A stretch of DNA of 64,000 nucleotides from Paenibacillus sp. FSL R7-0273 (GTDB lineage Bacteria; Bacillota; Bacilli; Paenibacillales; Paenibacillaceae): the NCBI RefSeq assembly GCF_000758625.1, contig NZ_CP009283.1, forward strand, positions 6,317,501 to 6,381,500, in the 5' to 3' direction. A model generated the notes under the pieces. That model worked only from the letters and a program-made list of their open reading frames with translations, was not told the origin of the DNA and did no database searches. Below, in pieces: positions 35,089-43,686 of the stretch (position 1 is the first letter of the stretch; every line of letters starts with the position of its first letter). The position numbers and the translations under genes were made by a program.

Positions 35089-35119
35089 ACCCGGTGTCTC
35101 CGTCTCAGGAGCTCCGGGT
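35089..35119 (+). terminator. terminator after the DUF1328 gene
   Basis: Stem ACCCGG..TCTCC / GGAG..CCGGGT, followed within 25 bases by a T-rich stretch. Confidence 0.55.
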
Positions 35120-35313
35120 TGTGTTATGTAGAGAGTGTTTTTTTATATCCTATTCACTGTGCAGAACGTATAGGCCTTTCCCCTGGCCCTGCAATTTTAA
35201 AGATTTCTTCAGAGGGCTGGTTCACTGCCTCCCCTTTTTGTTTACATGCATATTAGCACAGCACAAACTTGGAAAAAACCGCTAACCCAAAACCACACTA
35301 GGAGGAATCACAG

Positions 35314-35688
35314 ATGAAAAAATTAGCCAGTTTCACCGTAGCAGTAGGTCTTATGGCATCCATAGCAGCATCGGCTTCAGCGGCAGAAGTTACGGGTACT
35401 GCAGATCAGTCAACCGTTACCGGAAGCACTTACAACGAACAATTCGAAACGGTAATTACACCGGCTGATATCAAACCGGCGACTCCAATGATTATTTTGA
35501 CAAAAGCAACTCCTTTCCATTTCTCCACTACCAGCATGACTCCGGCCGGCTGGCTGAGCGCCCAGACTATCGATACTACCGGCGCTGTCATGACCGATGC
35601 CTGGGGCAATGAATGGAGAGAGGTTTATACCTGGCTCGGCAAAGCATGGATCAAGGTTCCTTCCTCCGCATACGTGATTACTCCATAA
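35314..35688 (+). CDS. Hypothetical secreted protein
   Basis: 124 residues. A clear signal peptide (KKLASFTVAVGLMASIAASASA, cleavage after ASA) and a short mature part rich in Thr, Ala and Trp (MTPAGWLSAQTIDTTGAVM, WGNEWREVYTWLGKAWIKV). No known domain recognised. AGGAGGA lies nine bases before the ATG. It stands alone, ended by a strong terminator. Confidence 0.7.
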   Translation: MKKLASFTVAVGLMASIAASASAAEVTGTADQSTVTGSTYNEQFETVITPADIKPATPMIILTKATPFHFSTTSMTPAGWLSAQTIDTTGAVMTDAWGNEWREVYTWLGKAWIKVPSSAYVITP

Positions 35689-35717
35689 ATTAATCCGTGC
35701 GGCATTACGGCATATAT

Positions 35718-35766
35718 ACAGCAGCCTGAGACCCCAGGGTCGTTTGGCTGCTGTCTTACTTTTTAA
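35718..35766 (+). terminator. terminator after the secreted protein gene
   Basis: Stem ACAGCAGCC / GGCTGCTGT with an inner ACCC/GGGT pair, then CTTACTTTTT. Confidence 0.85.
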
Positions 35767-35778
35767 GATAACACAAAT

Positions 35779-35822
35779 AGAAGCGGCTGCGCCCTCCTAA
35801 ACAGGAGGGTGCAGCCGCTTCT
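35779..35822. terminator. long hairpin (20-bp stem)
   Basis: AGAAGCGGCTGC-GCCCTCCT loop AAAC AGGAGGGT-GCAGCCGCTTCT; one G-U pair. No T-run on the plus side. Its core resembles the hairpin at 38467-38516. Confidence 0.6.
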
Positions 35823-35846
35823 GCAGTAAGATGATACCAAAAGGAA

Positions 35847-35887
35847 GGGCTATCTCTTCAGTAGTCGCTCTACTGAAGAGATAGCCC
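35847..35887. repeat. perfect 18-bp inverted repeat
   Basis: GGGCTATCTCTTCAGTAG loop TCGCT CTACTGAAGAGATAGCCC. It is the third hairpin in a row and precedes the stop of the C40 peptidase gene, for which it may be the terminator. Confidence 0.75.
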
Positions 35888-35960
35888 CGCAAAAATATCC
35901 GCCCTAGTTCACCCGTCACAAACATTGTACTCTACTTCCCTTTACTGCCCAAAAATATAA

Positions 35961-37022
35961 CTAGCGGACAACCGCGCCACCGTACAGGAAACGGTTCGTC
36001 CACGAAGAGCTTAAATTATCAACTCTCACACCGCCGGAGGAAACAGAATACGTATGCAGAATCTTTCCGTCTCCAAGGTACATCGCTACGTGTGAAATCC
36101 GCTCTGAAAATCTGTTAACTCCCACATAAGCAGAAGCCGAGCTGCCCTTATAATCCATAAAGAACATCAGGTCGCCGCGTTTAAGACCGGAAATATCGGT
36201 AACCGTCTGGCTGTTCTCCCGTACCCAGGTGCCCTGCTGCCGGGAATCGGCAGGCAGCGTTAAGTTCAGTGCATCCTTGAACATCTGCCGGATAAAATCA
36301 GAGCAGTCAAAGGTGCTTGTATTGCTTCTGCTGGAGCCGAATTCATAAGGCGTTCCCAGGTATTTCATGCCTGCTGCAATGACATTATCAATGACAGCTG
36401 ACTGTGCCGGAGGAGCCGGGGCTGGAGTTGGAACGGGCGCAGGCGCCGGTGTCGCCGGGGCCGGTGTTGCTGCAGCCTGATCCAGCTCAATATAACGGTC
36501 TGCCGAACTGGTGTAGCCGACAGTCCCATTCGTTGTCTGCACTCTGTACCAGTAGCTGTTGGTCTCCTCCAGTATTACTACCGGATCACCTTCATTCAGG
36601 TAACCAAGCACTTTGCCGCTGGTTGACGGTGTTTCGCGGAGCCGGACAGACGCCTGAATGACTGCCGTCTGTACAGCAGGAGTCACCGCAGGAGCAGCAG
36701 TAACACTGATATACTGTTCTCCGGTACTTGTATAGCCTACCTCTCCGGAGGCGGTTCTGACTTTGTACCAGTAGCTGTTGGTTTGTTCTAGTATAACGAC
36801 CTGATCGCCTTTACTCAGGTATGTGATCACACTGCCGCTTGTAGATGGGCTGGTGCGCAGACGAACCGAAGATTGAATAACGCCATTCAGTGAAGCAGAA
36901 GCCGTTACAGCTGAAGCTGATGAAGCGGCAAATGCCTGCTGAGGGCTGAACACTCCCCATGATAATGCAATTGATGCCGAGACCAATAACGACGCTGTTA
37001 GCTGTTTATGTGATCTGATCAT
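35961..37022 (-). CDS. Secreted C40 (NlpC/P60) endopeptidase with two SH3 domains
   Basis: 353 residues. Signal peptide (about 1-33, ending PQQAFA), SH3 domain 1 (SVRLRTSPSTSGSVITYLSKGD ... VGYTSTGEQY), SH3 domain 2 (SVRLRETPSTSGKVLGYLNEGD), a Pro/Ala-rich linker and the NlpC/P60 domain. The catalytic Cys is in STFDCSDFIRQMF, and the His residues are in ERISHVAMYLGDG and ILHTYS. It should cleave peptidoglycan stem peptides in the wall. Start ATG at 37022 with GGGGGA six bases upstream; a -10 TATAAT (minus, 37093-37098) lies 75 bases upstream. Confidence 0.92.
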   Translation of the reverse strand: MIRSHKQLTASLLVSASIALSWGVFSPQQAFAASSASAVTASASLNGVIQSSVRLRTSPSTSGSVITYLSKGDQVVILEQTNSYWYKVRTASGEVGYTSTGEQYISVTAAPAVTPAVQTAVIQASVRLRETPSTSGKVLGYLNEGDPVVILEETNSYWYRVQTTNGTVGYTSSADRYIELDQAAATPAPATPAPAPVPTPAPAPPAQSAVIDNVIAAGMKYLGTPYEFGSSRSNTSTFDCSDFIRQMFKDALNLTLPADSRQQGTWVRENSQTVTDISGLKRGDLMFFMDYKGSSASAYVGVNRFSERISHVAMYLGDGKILHTYSVSSGGVRVDNLSSSWTNRFLYGGAVVR

Positions 37023-37233
37023 AGCGTTCCCCCGCTTATGCATGATAAGAATTCAACAACGGCGCGCGCTACGTTTGTTGCTTTCTGCCCTCATTATAGG
37101 GGCAGGCGGGAATTGGAACATGCTTCTATTCTCACAAATACACTTGCCAAGTTATGGTAAGCACCGGGTCTATAGTCTTGATTTCTCCTTGGATTTGGTG
37201 GAAATTACAGCTAATTAGGAGCATGCTGGGCTT

Positions 37234-38103
37234 CTACTCTTTAGGCTCGACATGAATATGCACATTCATTATGTTGTCTCTGCTGCCCATCCGCTCTTCT
37301 ATTGAATCACTGATCCGGTGGCCTTCCGCCACACTGATCCCGGCATCAACCTCTACGACCACATCAACCAGCACTTGGCTTCCGTGCACACGGGCTTTAA
37401 TATCCTTGATTCCCTCAACACCAGGGGTACGGGCGATCATGCTGCGCAGATCCAGCAGCTTATCCTGATCAAACCCGTCGGTCAGCCGGTAGGTGGCATC
37501 ACGGAAAATATCCCAGGCCGTCTTGGAAATAAGCAGTCCTACCAGGACAGCGGCGGCCGAATCAATCCACGGCAGGCCAAACTGTGCACCGACAATGCCT
37601 GCTGCCGCGCCGATACTGACCATGGCATCCGAGAAATTATCTTTGGCTGCAGCCATCAGGGCGCCGTTGTTAATCCGCTTGGCCAATCTCTTGTTATATA
37701 TATATACCCCCATCATCGCCGCGGCACACACCACCGCTACTGCTGCGGACCACAGCTCCGGAACCGCCTTTGCTCCTTCAAATAGTGAACGTACTGCCTC
37801 AACAATAACCTGTATCCCAACCATCGCCATAATAAACGAAGCAAGCAGAGCCGCTACAGTCTCAGCCCGGAAATGCCCGTAGGGATGATCCGAGTCAGGC
37901 GGCTTACGTGAAATCCGCAGCCCGATCAGCACCGCGGCTGAAGCTACAATATCAGTCAGGTTATTGAAGCCGTCGGCCAGCAGTGCGCTGGAATTGAACA
38001 AATAGCCGCTGACCAGCTTAAATGCAGACAGGACCAGATAGGCGGCAATACTGACCATCGCCCCGCGTTCACCTTTGCGTATATCCTCGTAAATATCGGC
38101 CAC
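37234..38103 (-). CDS. Cation diffusion facilitator transporter
   Basis: 289 residues, six membrane helices. The zinc-type metal site is in SALLADGFNNLTDI (helix 2) and AAKDNFSDAMVSIGA (helix 5), and the cytoplasmic domain ends in DVVVEVDAGISVAEGHRISDSIEE ... NVHIHVEP. It exports divalent metal (Zn, Mn or Fe) by proton antiport; the Asn/Asp residues do not settle which. The start is a GTG at 38103 with GGGAG eight bases upstream; the 33 extra residues of the open frame (including Cys) look non-coding. Confidence 0.85.
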   Translation of the reverse strand: MADIYEDIRKGERGAMVSIAAYLVLSAFKLVSGYLFNSSALLADGFNNLTDIVASAAVLIGLRISRKPPDSDHPYGHFRAETVAALLASFIMAMVGIQVIVEAVRSLFEGAKAVPELWSAAVAVVCAAAMMGVYIYNKRLAKRINNGALMAAAKDNFSDAMVSIGAAAGIVGAQFGLPWIDSAAAVLVGLLISKTAWDIFRDATYRLTDGFDQDKLLDLRSMIARTPGVEGIKDIKARVHGSQVLVDVVVEVDAGISVAEGHRISDSIEERMGSRDNIMNVHIHVEPKE

Positions 38104-38244
38104 CGGCTGACACTCCCTGTTGTTTAAATTTGTTTGCCCGGACACACTCCGGCAATTGATTTCTTGAATTATTCTTGCCCTTGTGGCGGGATTTAAAAAC
38201 AATTAAAATGAGGAATAGGACTTGCTTCATAAGGGGGTAACATA

Positions 38245-38430
38245 ATGAGCGAAAATACCGAAAAGCCGAAGATCAATCTGGCCGATGCCATCCGCCAGAA
38301 GCTGGAGCAGAAGAAGCAGCAGAATTTTAAGCAGCAGGGCTCGTCGTTTCAGGCCGGCTCAGCCAAGCCGCTGAAGAGCCAAAACAACAAAAAGCCTAAC
38401 AATCAGCGCCGCCGCACCGGTGGTTCCTAG
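38245..38430 (+). CDS. Small basic hypothetical protein
   Basis: 61 residues, very Lys/Gln/Asn-rich (EKPKINLADAIRQKLEQKKQ ... NNKKPNNQRRRTGGS) and probably unstructured. AAGGGGGT lies before the ATG, and it is followed by a terminator. No family recognised; the composition suggests nucleic-acid binding, which is an inference only. Confidence 0.6.
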   Translation: MSENTEKPKINLADAIRQKLEQKKQQNFKQQGSSFQAGSAKPLKSQNNKKPNNQRRRTGGS

Positions 38431-38466
38431 GACCTTTGGTCCTAAGGGAGATAACTTAATACGGTT

Positions 38467-38516
38467 AACACAAACGGCTGCGTCATCCTATACAGGATAG
38501 CGCAGCCGTTTGTGTT
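38467..38516. terminator. bidirectional terminator, 16-bp stem
   Basis: AACACAAACGGCTGCG ... ATCCT loop ATAC AGGAT ... CGCAGCCGTTTGTGTT, with one mismatch and one G-U pair. It lies between convergent genes and shares the GGCTGCG..TCCT / AGGA..GCAGCC core with 35779-35822. Confidence 0.8.
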
Positions 38517-38536
38517 ATGGACATTTATTTATTCTA

Positions 38537-40162
38537 TTACGCTTCTACAGGATACATGCGCTGGCGCAGTTCCTTAATTTCCGGATTCTCCAGGTATTCA
38601 TCGTAGCTCATGGAGCGGTCAATGACGCCTGTCGGTGTAATCTCAATAATCCGGTTGGCAATGGTCTGGATGAACTGATGGTCATGGGAAGTAAAGAGAA
38701 TCGTCCCGTCAAAATCAATCAGTCCATTATTCAGCGCAGTGATCGATTCCAGATCCAAGTGGTTCGTAGGCTCATCGAATACGAGCACGTTAGCGCCGTT
38801 CAGCATCATTTTGGCCAGCATACAGCGGACCTTCTCTCCCCCGGACAGCACGCTCGCCTTCTTCAGCGCCTCCTCACCGGCAAACAGCATCCGGCCCAGG
38901 AACCCGCGCAGGAAGGTTTCGTCCTGATCCTTGGAGTACTGGCGCAGCCATTCCACAAGGTTCAGATTGACACCATCGAAATAGCTGGAGTTGTCTTTAG
39001 GGAAATAAGCCTGGGTTGTGGTTACGCCCCATGAGAACTCACCGCTGTCGGCTTCCTTTTCGCCCATCAGAATATCAAACAGCAGGGACTTTGGCTGGGA
39101 ATGCGGACCTACAAAAGCAATCTTGTCGCCTTTGTTTACTACAATACTGAATTCATCCAGCATCTTCTCGCCTTCAACCGTCTTGCTCAGACCAGTGACT
39201 GTAAGCAGCTGCTTACCGGCTTCACGCTCCGGCTTGAAGTTGAGGAACGGATATTTACGGTTGGAAGGACGGATGTCGTCCAGTGTAATCTTCTCGAGCT
39301 GCTTCTTACGGGAAGTCGCCTGCTTGGATTTGGAAGCATTGGCCGAGAAGCGCTGAATGAAGGCCTGCAGCTCCTTGATCTTATCTTCCTTCTTCTTGTT
39401 GGCATCACGCTGCAGGGTCTGGGCCAGCTGGCTGGACTCATACCAGAAATCATAGTTGCCGACGTACATCTGGATTTTGCCGAAATCGATATCCGCAATA
39501 TGCGTGCAGACCTTGTTCAGGAAGTGACGGTCATGGGATACCACGATAACAGTACCTTCATAATCCATCAGGAAGTTCTCCAGCCAGCCGATGGATTCAA
39601 GATCCAAGTGGTTGGTAGGCTCATCCAGCAGCAGGTTGTTCGGACGGCCGAACAGAGCTTGAGCAAGCAATACCCGGACCTTTTCGTTGCCGCTGAGTTC
39701 GGCCATCTTCTTGTCATGCATTTCACGCATAATGCCCAGGCCGATCAGCATCGCTGCTGCATCCGGCTCGGCGTCCCAGCCGTTCAGCTCGGCAAATTCG
39801 CCTTCAAGCTCACCTGCGCGCAGGCCGTCAGCTTCCGTGAAGTCACTCTTGGCGTACAGGGCATCCTTTTCCTTCATAATTTCATAAAGGCGGGTGTGAC
39901 CCATAATTACCGTTTCCAGCACCTGAAATTCATCATACTCGAAATGGTTCTGCTTCAGGATTGCCAGACGTTCGCCCGGAGTGATGTGTACATCCCCGAT
40001 ATTGGCTTCAATCTCGCCGGACAGGATTTTTAGAAAAGTAGATTTACCGGCACCGTTCGCCCCGATCAGGCCGTAGCAGTTTCCTGGTGTGAATTTTATG
40101 TTTACGTCTTCAAAAAGTGCGCGTTTTCCGTAGCGGAGTGTTACGCCGCTTGTGCTAATCAT
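38537..40162 (-). CDS. ABC-F family ATPase (YkpA/YbiT group)
   Basis: 541 residues, two ABC domains and no membrane helices. Domain 1: Walker A GANGAGKST, signature LSGNEKVRVLLAQ, Walker B LLLDEPTNHLD. A charged linker (KKKEDKIKELQAFIQRFSANASKSKQATSRKKQ) follows. Domain 2: Walker A-like GPHSQPKSL, signature LSGGEKVRCMLA, DEPTNHLD. ABC-F proteins act on the ribosome (EttA-like translation control or antibiotic protection). The second Walker A lacks the usual glycines. Start ATG with AAAAGGATGG upstream. Confidence 0.88.
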   Translation of the reverse strand: MISTSGVTLRYGKRALFEDVNIKFTPGNCYGLIGANGAGKSTFLKILSGEIEANIGDVHITPGERLAILKQNHFEYDEFQVLETVIMGHTRLYEIMKEKDALYAKSDFTEADGLRAGELEGEFAELNGWDAEPDAAAMLIGLGIMREMHDKKMAELSGNEKVRVLLAQALFGRPNNLLLDEPTNHLDLESIGWLENFLMDYEGTVIVVSHDRHFLNKVCTHIADIDFGKIQMYVGNYDFWYESSQLAQTLQRDANKKKEDKIKELQAFIQRFSANASKSKQATSRKKQLEKITLDDIRPSNRKYPFLNFKPEREAGKQLLTVTGLSKTVEGEKMLDEFSIVVNKGDKIAFVGPHSQPKSLLFDILMGEKEADSGEFSWGVTTTQAYFPKDNSSYFDGVNLNLVEWLRQYSKDQDETFLRGFLGRMLFAGEEALKKASVLSGGEKVRCMLAKMMLNGANVLVFDEPTNHLDLESITALNNGLIDFDGTILFTSHDHQFIQTIANRIIEITPTGVIDRSMSYDEYLENPEIKELRQRMYPVEA

Positions 40163-40281
40163 TAAGCATTACCATCCTTTTCACTTTGGGTTTCGGCTCA
40201 TTATAGCATAAAATCAGGGCAAATAGCCCGTAAGATCATGTTGTTCCTGCGGTTTTGGCACTAAATCCCTAGGCGGGCACC

Positions 40282-41277
40282 TTATTGCCCCGAATAGCGC
40301 TCCTCCGGGTGCACAATCAGCGTCTCGCCGTACCCCAGAGTACGTATCCGCTCTGCACTGATTCCCTGGGCCTTGCGGGCCAGCTCCATCCGGTCCAGTG
40401 CCTCGCGCGCCGTGTCGTCGGCCAGCCGGAAGGTACCGAAATGCATCGGAATCATCAGCTCGGCGCCTACATCCAGAAAGGCCTGCACCGCTTCTTCAGG
40501 ATTTACATGCTGTGAGCTCATGAACCACTCCGGCTCATACGCCCCGATCGGCATCAGGGCAATATGCAGCTTGAAGCGGCTGCCAATCTCCTTAAAGCCG
40601 GGAAAGAACCCGCTGTCCCCGGCAAAATACAGATTAGGCGGCAGCTTGCGCTTCTGTCCGTCCTGCTTCCCTTCCGGATGGCTGCCGGGCTCTGCCGGCT
40701 GAAGCACATAGCCTCCCCAGTGGGAACTGTTCGTATCAAATGGCGTGCGCCGGGTCCAGTGCTGGGTCGGCACAAAGGTCAGCCTGACGGGCCCCACAGT
40801 AAGCTCCTCCCACCACTGCATCTCGTAGCAGTTCGGAAAGCCCTTGCGGAGCATTTTCCGCTTCAGTCCGGCCGGTACGATAATCTTCGTTGCTGCCTTA
40901 TACAGCTTGCGGACTGAAGGGAAATGCAAATGGTCATAATGGGAATGCGAAATCAGGATCAGATCTACCGGAGGCACCTCATTCAGCGGAATTCCCGGCT
41001 GGCCGATCCGCTTCTCGAAGCCAAGCCGGCGGGCCCAGATCGGGTCTGTAATGATATTAAGGCCCTCATATTGCATAAAAAAGGTCGAATGCCCGATCCA
41101 GGTTATCGTTGTATCCAGCCGGTTCCCCGTCAGATAGGTCAGCTCCGGCGGATGGTTCGGCACCTTATAGGAGTAATCCTTCTGCTTGGTGCGGCGTTCC
41201 TCCCGCCACTGGCGCAGTTCCTTCAGTGTCTTGTCCACGCCGACGTTGTCGATATTGTTATATTTTATTTTAGCCAT
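40282..41277 (-). CDS. MBL-fold hydrolase, NAPE-PLD/UlaG-like
   Basis: 331 residues. A metallo-beta-lactamase fold with ISHSHYDHLHF, the PTQHWTRR loop, YFAGDSGFF and the final PMHFGTF. The long N-terminal arm and WIGHSTFFMQYEGLNIITDPIW are seen in the phospholipase D-like (NAPE-PLD) group; the substrate is unknown. The ATG at 41277 has AAGGAG 11 bases upstream; a GTG further upstream lies inside that site. Confidence 0.8.
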   Translation of the reverse strand: MAKIKYNNIDNVGVDKTLKELRQWREERRTKQKDYSYKVPNHPPELTYLTGNRLDTTITWIGHSTFFMQYEGLNIITDPIWARRLGFEKRIGQPGIPLNEVPPVDLILISHSHYDHLHFPSVRKLYKAATKIIVPAGLKRKMLRKGFPNCYEMQWWEELTVGPVRLTFVPTQHWTRRTPFDTNSSHWGGYVLQPAEPGSHPEGKQDGQKRKLPPNLYFAGDSGFFPGFKEIGSRFKLHIALMPIGAYEPEWFMSSQHVNPEEAVQAFLDVGAELMIPMHFGTFRLADDTAREALDRMELARKAQGISAERIRTLGYGETLIVHPEERYSGQ

Positions 41278-41537
41278 GGTTGAGACCACTCCTTATAACG
41301 GATCTGCCGGATCTCTCGTTTGCAGCAAACACTAACTAAACTATAGGATTCCGCAGAACCATTTGCAAAATTACAGGTGTATATAGGGTACCCATTACAA
41401 AATTTTACCCATTTGACTCCAGCGGAAACGTCTGCGGAAAACGGAGGGATAATATACCCTTTAAAAGGCTGCCCTAAAGCTCCCGTCAGATTCCACTTTG
41501 CGGCAGTGGACAGCTTTACTCATTTGTTTGCACGCAA
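41278..41537. other. intergenic stretch without recognised gene
   Basis: Together with the terminator that follows this makes about 320 bases without a gene, between the upstream end of the MBL gene and the 3' end of the NRPS cluster. AT-rich; no convincing short reading frame or promoter was found. Confidence 0.6.
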
Positions 41538-41586
41538 AATAAGCTTCCCGTACACACTTCAGTGCGTGCGGAGAGCTTATTCCTTC
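41538..41586 (-). terminator. terminator of the NRPS/PKS operon
   Basis: Stem AATAAGCT..CCG / CGG..AGCTTATT with an inner CACT/AGTG pair. On the minus strand it is followed by TTTTGCG. It lies 14 bases after the phosphopantetheinyl transferase stop. Confidence 0.8.
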
Positions 41587-41599
41587 ATCATTTACAGTG

Positions 41600-42280
41600 T
41601 TATGATAAAAATTCCTCGATCAACAGCCGCACATCAATAATCTCGATCTTCTCGCAGGTGTTTGTACCGGCAGTACATGCATAAAGCGAGTACCCTGAAT
41701 CCAGAGAAACGCCCGTCAAATTCCATATCACGCCGTCCATCTCAATGTGCGGAGTAAGCTTATAATCCGAGACAACGCTAAAAGTATCAAGCCCCTGAGA
41801 TAACCCTCTTCCAACCGCTTTAATCAAGCTTTCCTTAGCTGACCAGACCTGATAAAAACGTTCAAGCTGTGATTCCTCATCATCTTGCTCTCTAATGTAT
41901 CTGTCTTCATCCTTTGCAAAAAAACGGCGTGCCAACTCAAGATCGACGGTTCCTTTTTTCTCGATATCGATACCTACCGGCTCCTTGGAGACTGCACAGA
42001 CCACCCAATCTCCGGAGTGTGAAATATTAAACTCCAGACCACCCTCGCACAAGAACGGCTTTCCGTATGCATTCCTTGCAAACCTAAGATTAAAATAAGG
42101 AATATTCAATGCTTGTGATATTACTTTTCTAACAAGCAAATCACCCAGCAACCCTCTTATCCGGTCTTTTTCTTGCTGTAATCTGGATAGTCTCTCCCTT
42201 TTTTCCGCCACACAGTTTAACAAGGGTTCCATAAGAAAGCCCGGGAACTCCGTAATAGATACAGCATAAAGCTCGGCCAT
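41600..42280 (-). CDS. Sfp-type 4'-phosphopantetheinyl transferase
   Basis: 226 residues. Motifs in order: GKPFLCEGGLEFNISHSGDWVVCAV, VGIDIEKKG with the metal-binding Asp and Glu, and FYQVWSAKESLIKAVGRGLS. It loads the phosphopantetheine arm onto the carrier domains of the cluster. It is the last gene of the cluster; GAAAGGAG lies upstream. The gap to the carrier protein gene is 38 bases. Confidence 0.93.
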   Translation of the reverse strand: MAELYAVSITEFPGFLMEPLLNCVAEKRERLSRLQQEKDRIRGLLGDLLVRKVISQALNIPYFNLRFARNAYGKPFLCEGGLEFNISHSGDWVVCAVSKEPVGIDIEKKGTVDLELARRFFAKDEDRYIREQDDEESQLERFYQVWSAKESLIKAVGRGLSQGLDTFSVVSDYKLTPHIEMDGVIWNLTGVSLDSGYSLYACTAGTNTCEKIEIIDVRLLIEEFLS

Positions 42281-42318
42281 TCCCCTCTCCTTTCAATAGT
42301 TAATCATATATCAGCTAA

Positions 42319-42609
42319 TTAATCCTGCGTGTTATAAGCGTTTTGTGCAATGAACTCAGCAATTTGTTTAAAACTGTTGTTTGTCAGTATATACAGATCT
42401 TCTTTCAGCATCACGTTAAACTTTTTTTCAATATTAACAATAAGGACGATGAAATCAAGGGAGTTAATATAATTGGATAATTCCAGATCCTCTTCCAGAC
42501 TGGCCAGCGGTCCAGTTTCACTCGTTCCGCCCGTTTCTTCGGCTTTCTGCAAAAGATAAGCATTAATGAGTTCAAGCAATTCCCGGTTAATCGTATCCAT
42601 TGAAATCAT
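42319..42609 (-). CDS. Free-standing acyl carrier protein
   Basis: 96 residues, acidic helical bundle (TINRELLELINAYLLQKAEETGG). The phosphopantetheine site is Ser50 in YINSLDFIVLIVNIEKKF; the usual Asp before this Ser is Asn. AAAGGAG lies before the ATG. It follows the BtrH-like gene by 53 bases and precedes the phosphopantetheinyl transferase. By analogy to butirosin biosynthesis, where carrier protein BtrI supplies the acyl group to BtrH, I infer that it hands an acyl chain to the neighbouring acyltransferase. Confidence 0.8.
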   Translation of the reverse strand: MISMDTINRELLELINAYLLQKAEETGGTSETGPLASLEEDLELSNYINSLDFIVLIVNIEKKFNVMLKEDLYILTNNSFKQIAEFIAQNAYNTQD

Positions 42610-42662
42610 AGCAGACGCTCCTTTGTGTTGGCTTGGATAGGTAATAACACTATGTCAAACGC

Positions 42663-43655
42663 TCACTTCTTCACTAGGAAGTTTTCGTAGAACTGTAATT
42701 CAGCATCGTAGATTTTGTTGATCCGATCCGGCAATTCGCTAAATTGTTCAGCATTAAACTGACTGGAATACACATACTTCGCCATAACCGCTCTAATTAT
42801 GCTCCATTCATTAGTAATACTGTGCAGCATGGCACCTGAAGGCTCCTGCTCCATCTCCAAAAGCCTAAGCTTATAGAGTTCCGCTTGCTTTGCCAATATG
42901 AGTGAATTCAGCTTATCCAGCTGCTTTGCAGCATAATCAACAGATAAGTGTGCATGCTGTATTAACCTTCCATATAAGAGCTCCGAAAATTCCAGCAGAT
43001 GGTCCAGGCCTTCTGTAATTCCATTCATATTCGCCTTAATGAGTTCCTGGTATATTTCAGCTTCACCGGATATCCTTGGAACAGCGTGATTCAACTTATA
43101 AAATTCATAATAGGAATCCAGCTTCATTTGTCCTTGATTAAATTCATGATCAAACCCAAAATATGCCCGCTCCAAATCTTCCATTTTGATTGTTTTTTTA
43201 TCGTAGGACAGGTTTTCCATCTGCAGCTGTTCAATAATATGAAAATGGCCGGTAGAATCATCATAGCCATGAACTAAGATGGTGTGCGGCAAATGCTTCT
43301 TTCGAAAAGTATCTTTGCGGAGCGGCAATTCGTAACAATCAACCCACAGTATAACAGGTCTCTCCATGTCTACTGCACTCTTGATTTTGTTAACAACGGT
43401 CCCGACCAGCCGTTCCCTCTCAACTCCGACTCCAAGTTCTGCAAGAGCTTCAAAAAGGCCCTTATTGGTCCTGTGAGAGATTCCGCAGAGCATTTCTTCC
43501 CCTGTCCGGGTCGCCTCATACACAGCCCAGTCGTTAGTCAATAACGGTAATATACTAAGCTGAAAATGCCGTATAACCGGGAACAATGAATTATAGAAGC
43601 AGCTTTGATAATATATTTCATTAAAGGGTTCTATCGGTTCAATGATTGTTTGCAT
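42663..43655 (-). CDS. BtrH-like acyltransferase
   Basis: 330 residues. The N-terminal domain resembles the BtrH_N family, a papain/C39-like fold: Cys19 in YYQSCFYNSLF, then GISHRTNKGLFEALAELGVGV, VILWVDCYELPLRKDTF and LPHTILVHGYDDSTGHFHIIEQ with the likely His. The C-terminal 130 residues are helical. BtrH moves an acyl group from a carrier protein to an amino group of ribostamycin. Here it sits between the PKS and the carrier protein in a cluster with no thioesterase, so a chain-releasing amide-forming role is my inference. GGGGATAAG lies before the ATG. Confidence 0.7.
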   Translation of the reverse strand: MQTIIEPIEPFNEIYYQSCFYNSLFPVIRHFQLSILPLLTNDWAVYEATRTGEEMLCGISHRTNKGLFEALAELGVGVERERLVGTVVNKIKSAVDMERPVILWVDCYELPLRKDTFRKKHLPHTILVHGYDDSTGHFHIIEQLQMENLSYDKKTIKMEDLERAYFGFDHEFNQGQMKLDSYYEFYKLNHAVPRISGEAEIYQELIKANMNGITEGLDHLLEFSELLYGRLIQHAHLSVDYAAKQLDKLNSLILAKQAELYKLRLLEMEQEPSGAMLHSITNEWSIIRAVMAKYVYSSQFNAEQFSELPDRINKIYDAELQFYENFLVKK

Positions 43656-43686
43656 CTCTTATCCCCGCTTTCATTGAAGCATGCCT

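Noticed and set aside
39101..40033. 310-codon plus-strand frame opposite the ABC-F gene
   Set aside because: Antisense shadow; the minus strand encodes clear ABC motifs.
41377..41640. 87-codon plus-strand frame in the gap after the MBL gene
   Set aside because: No ribosome site; it runs through the terminator into the transferase gene.
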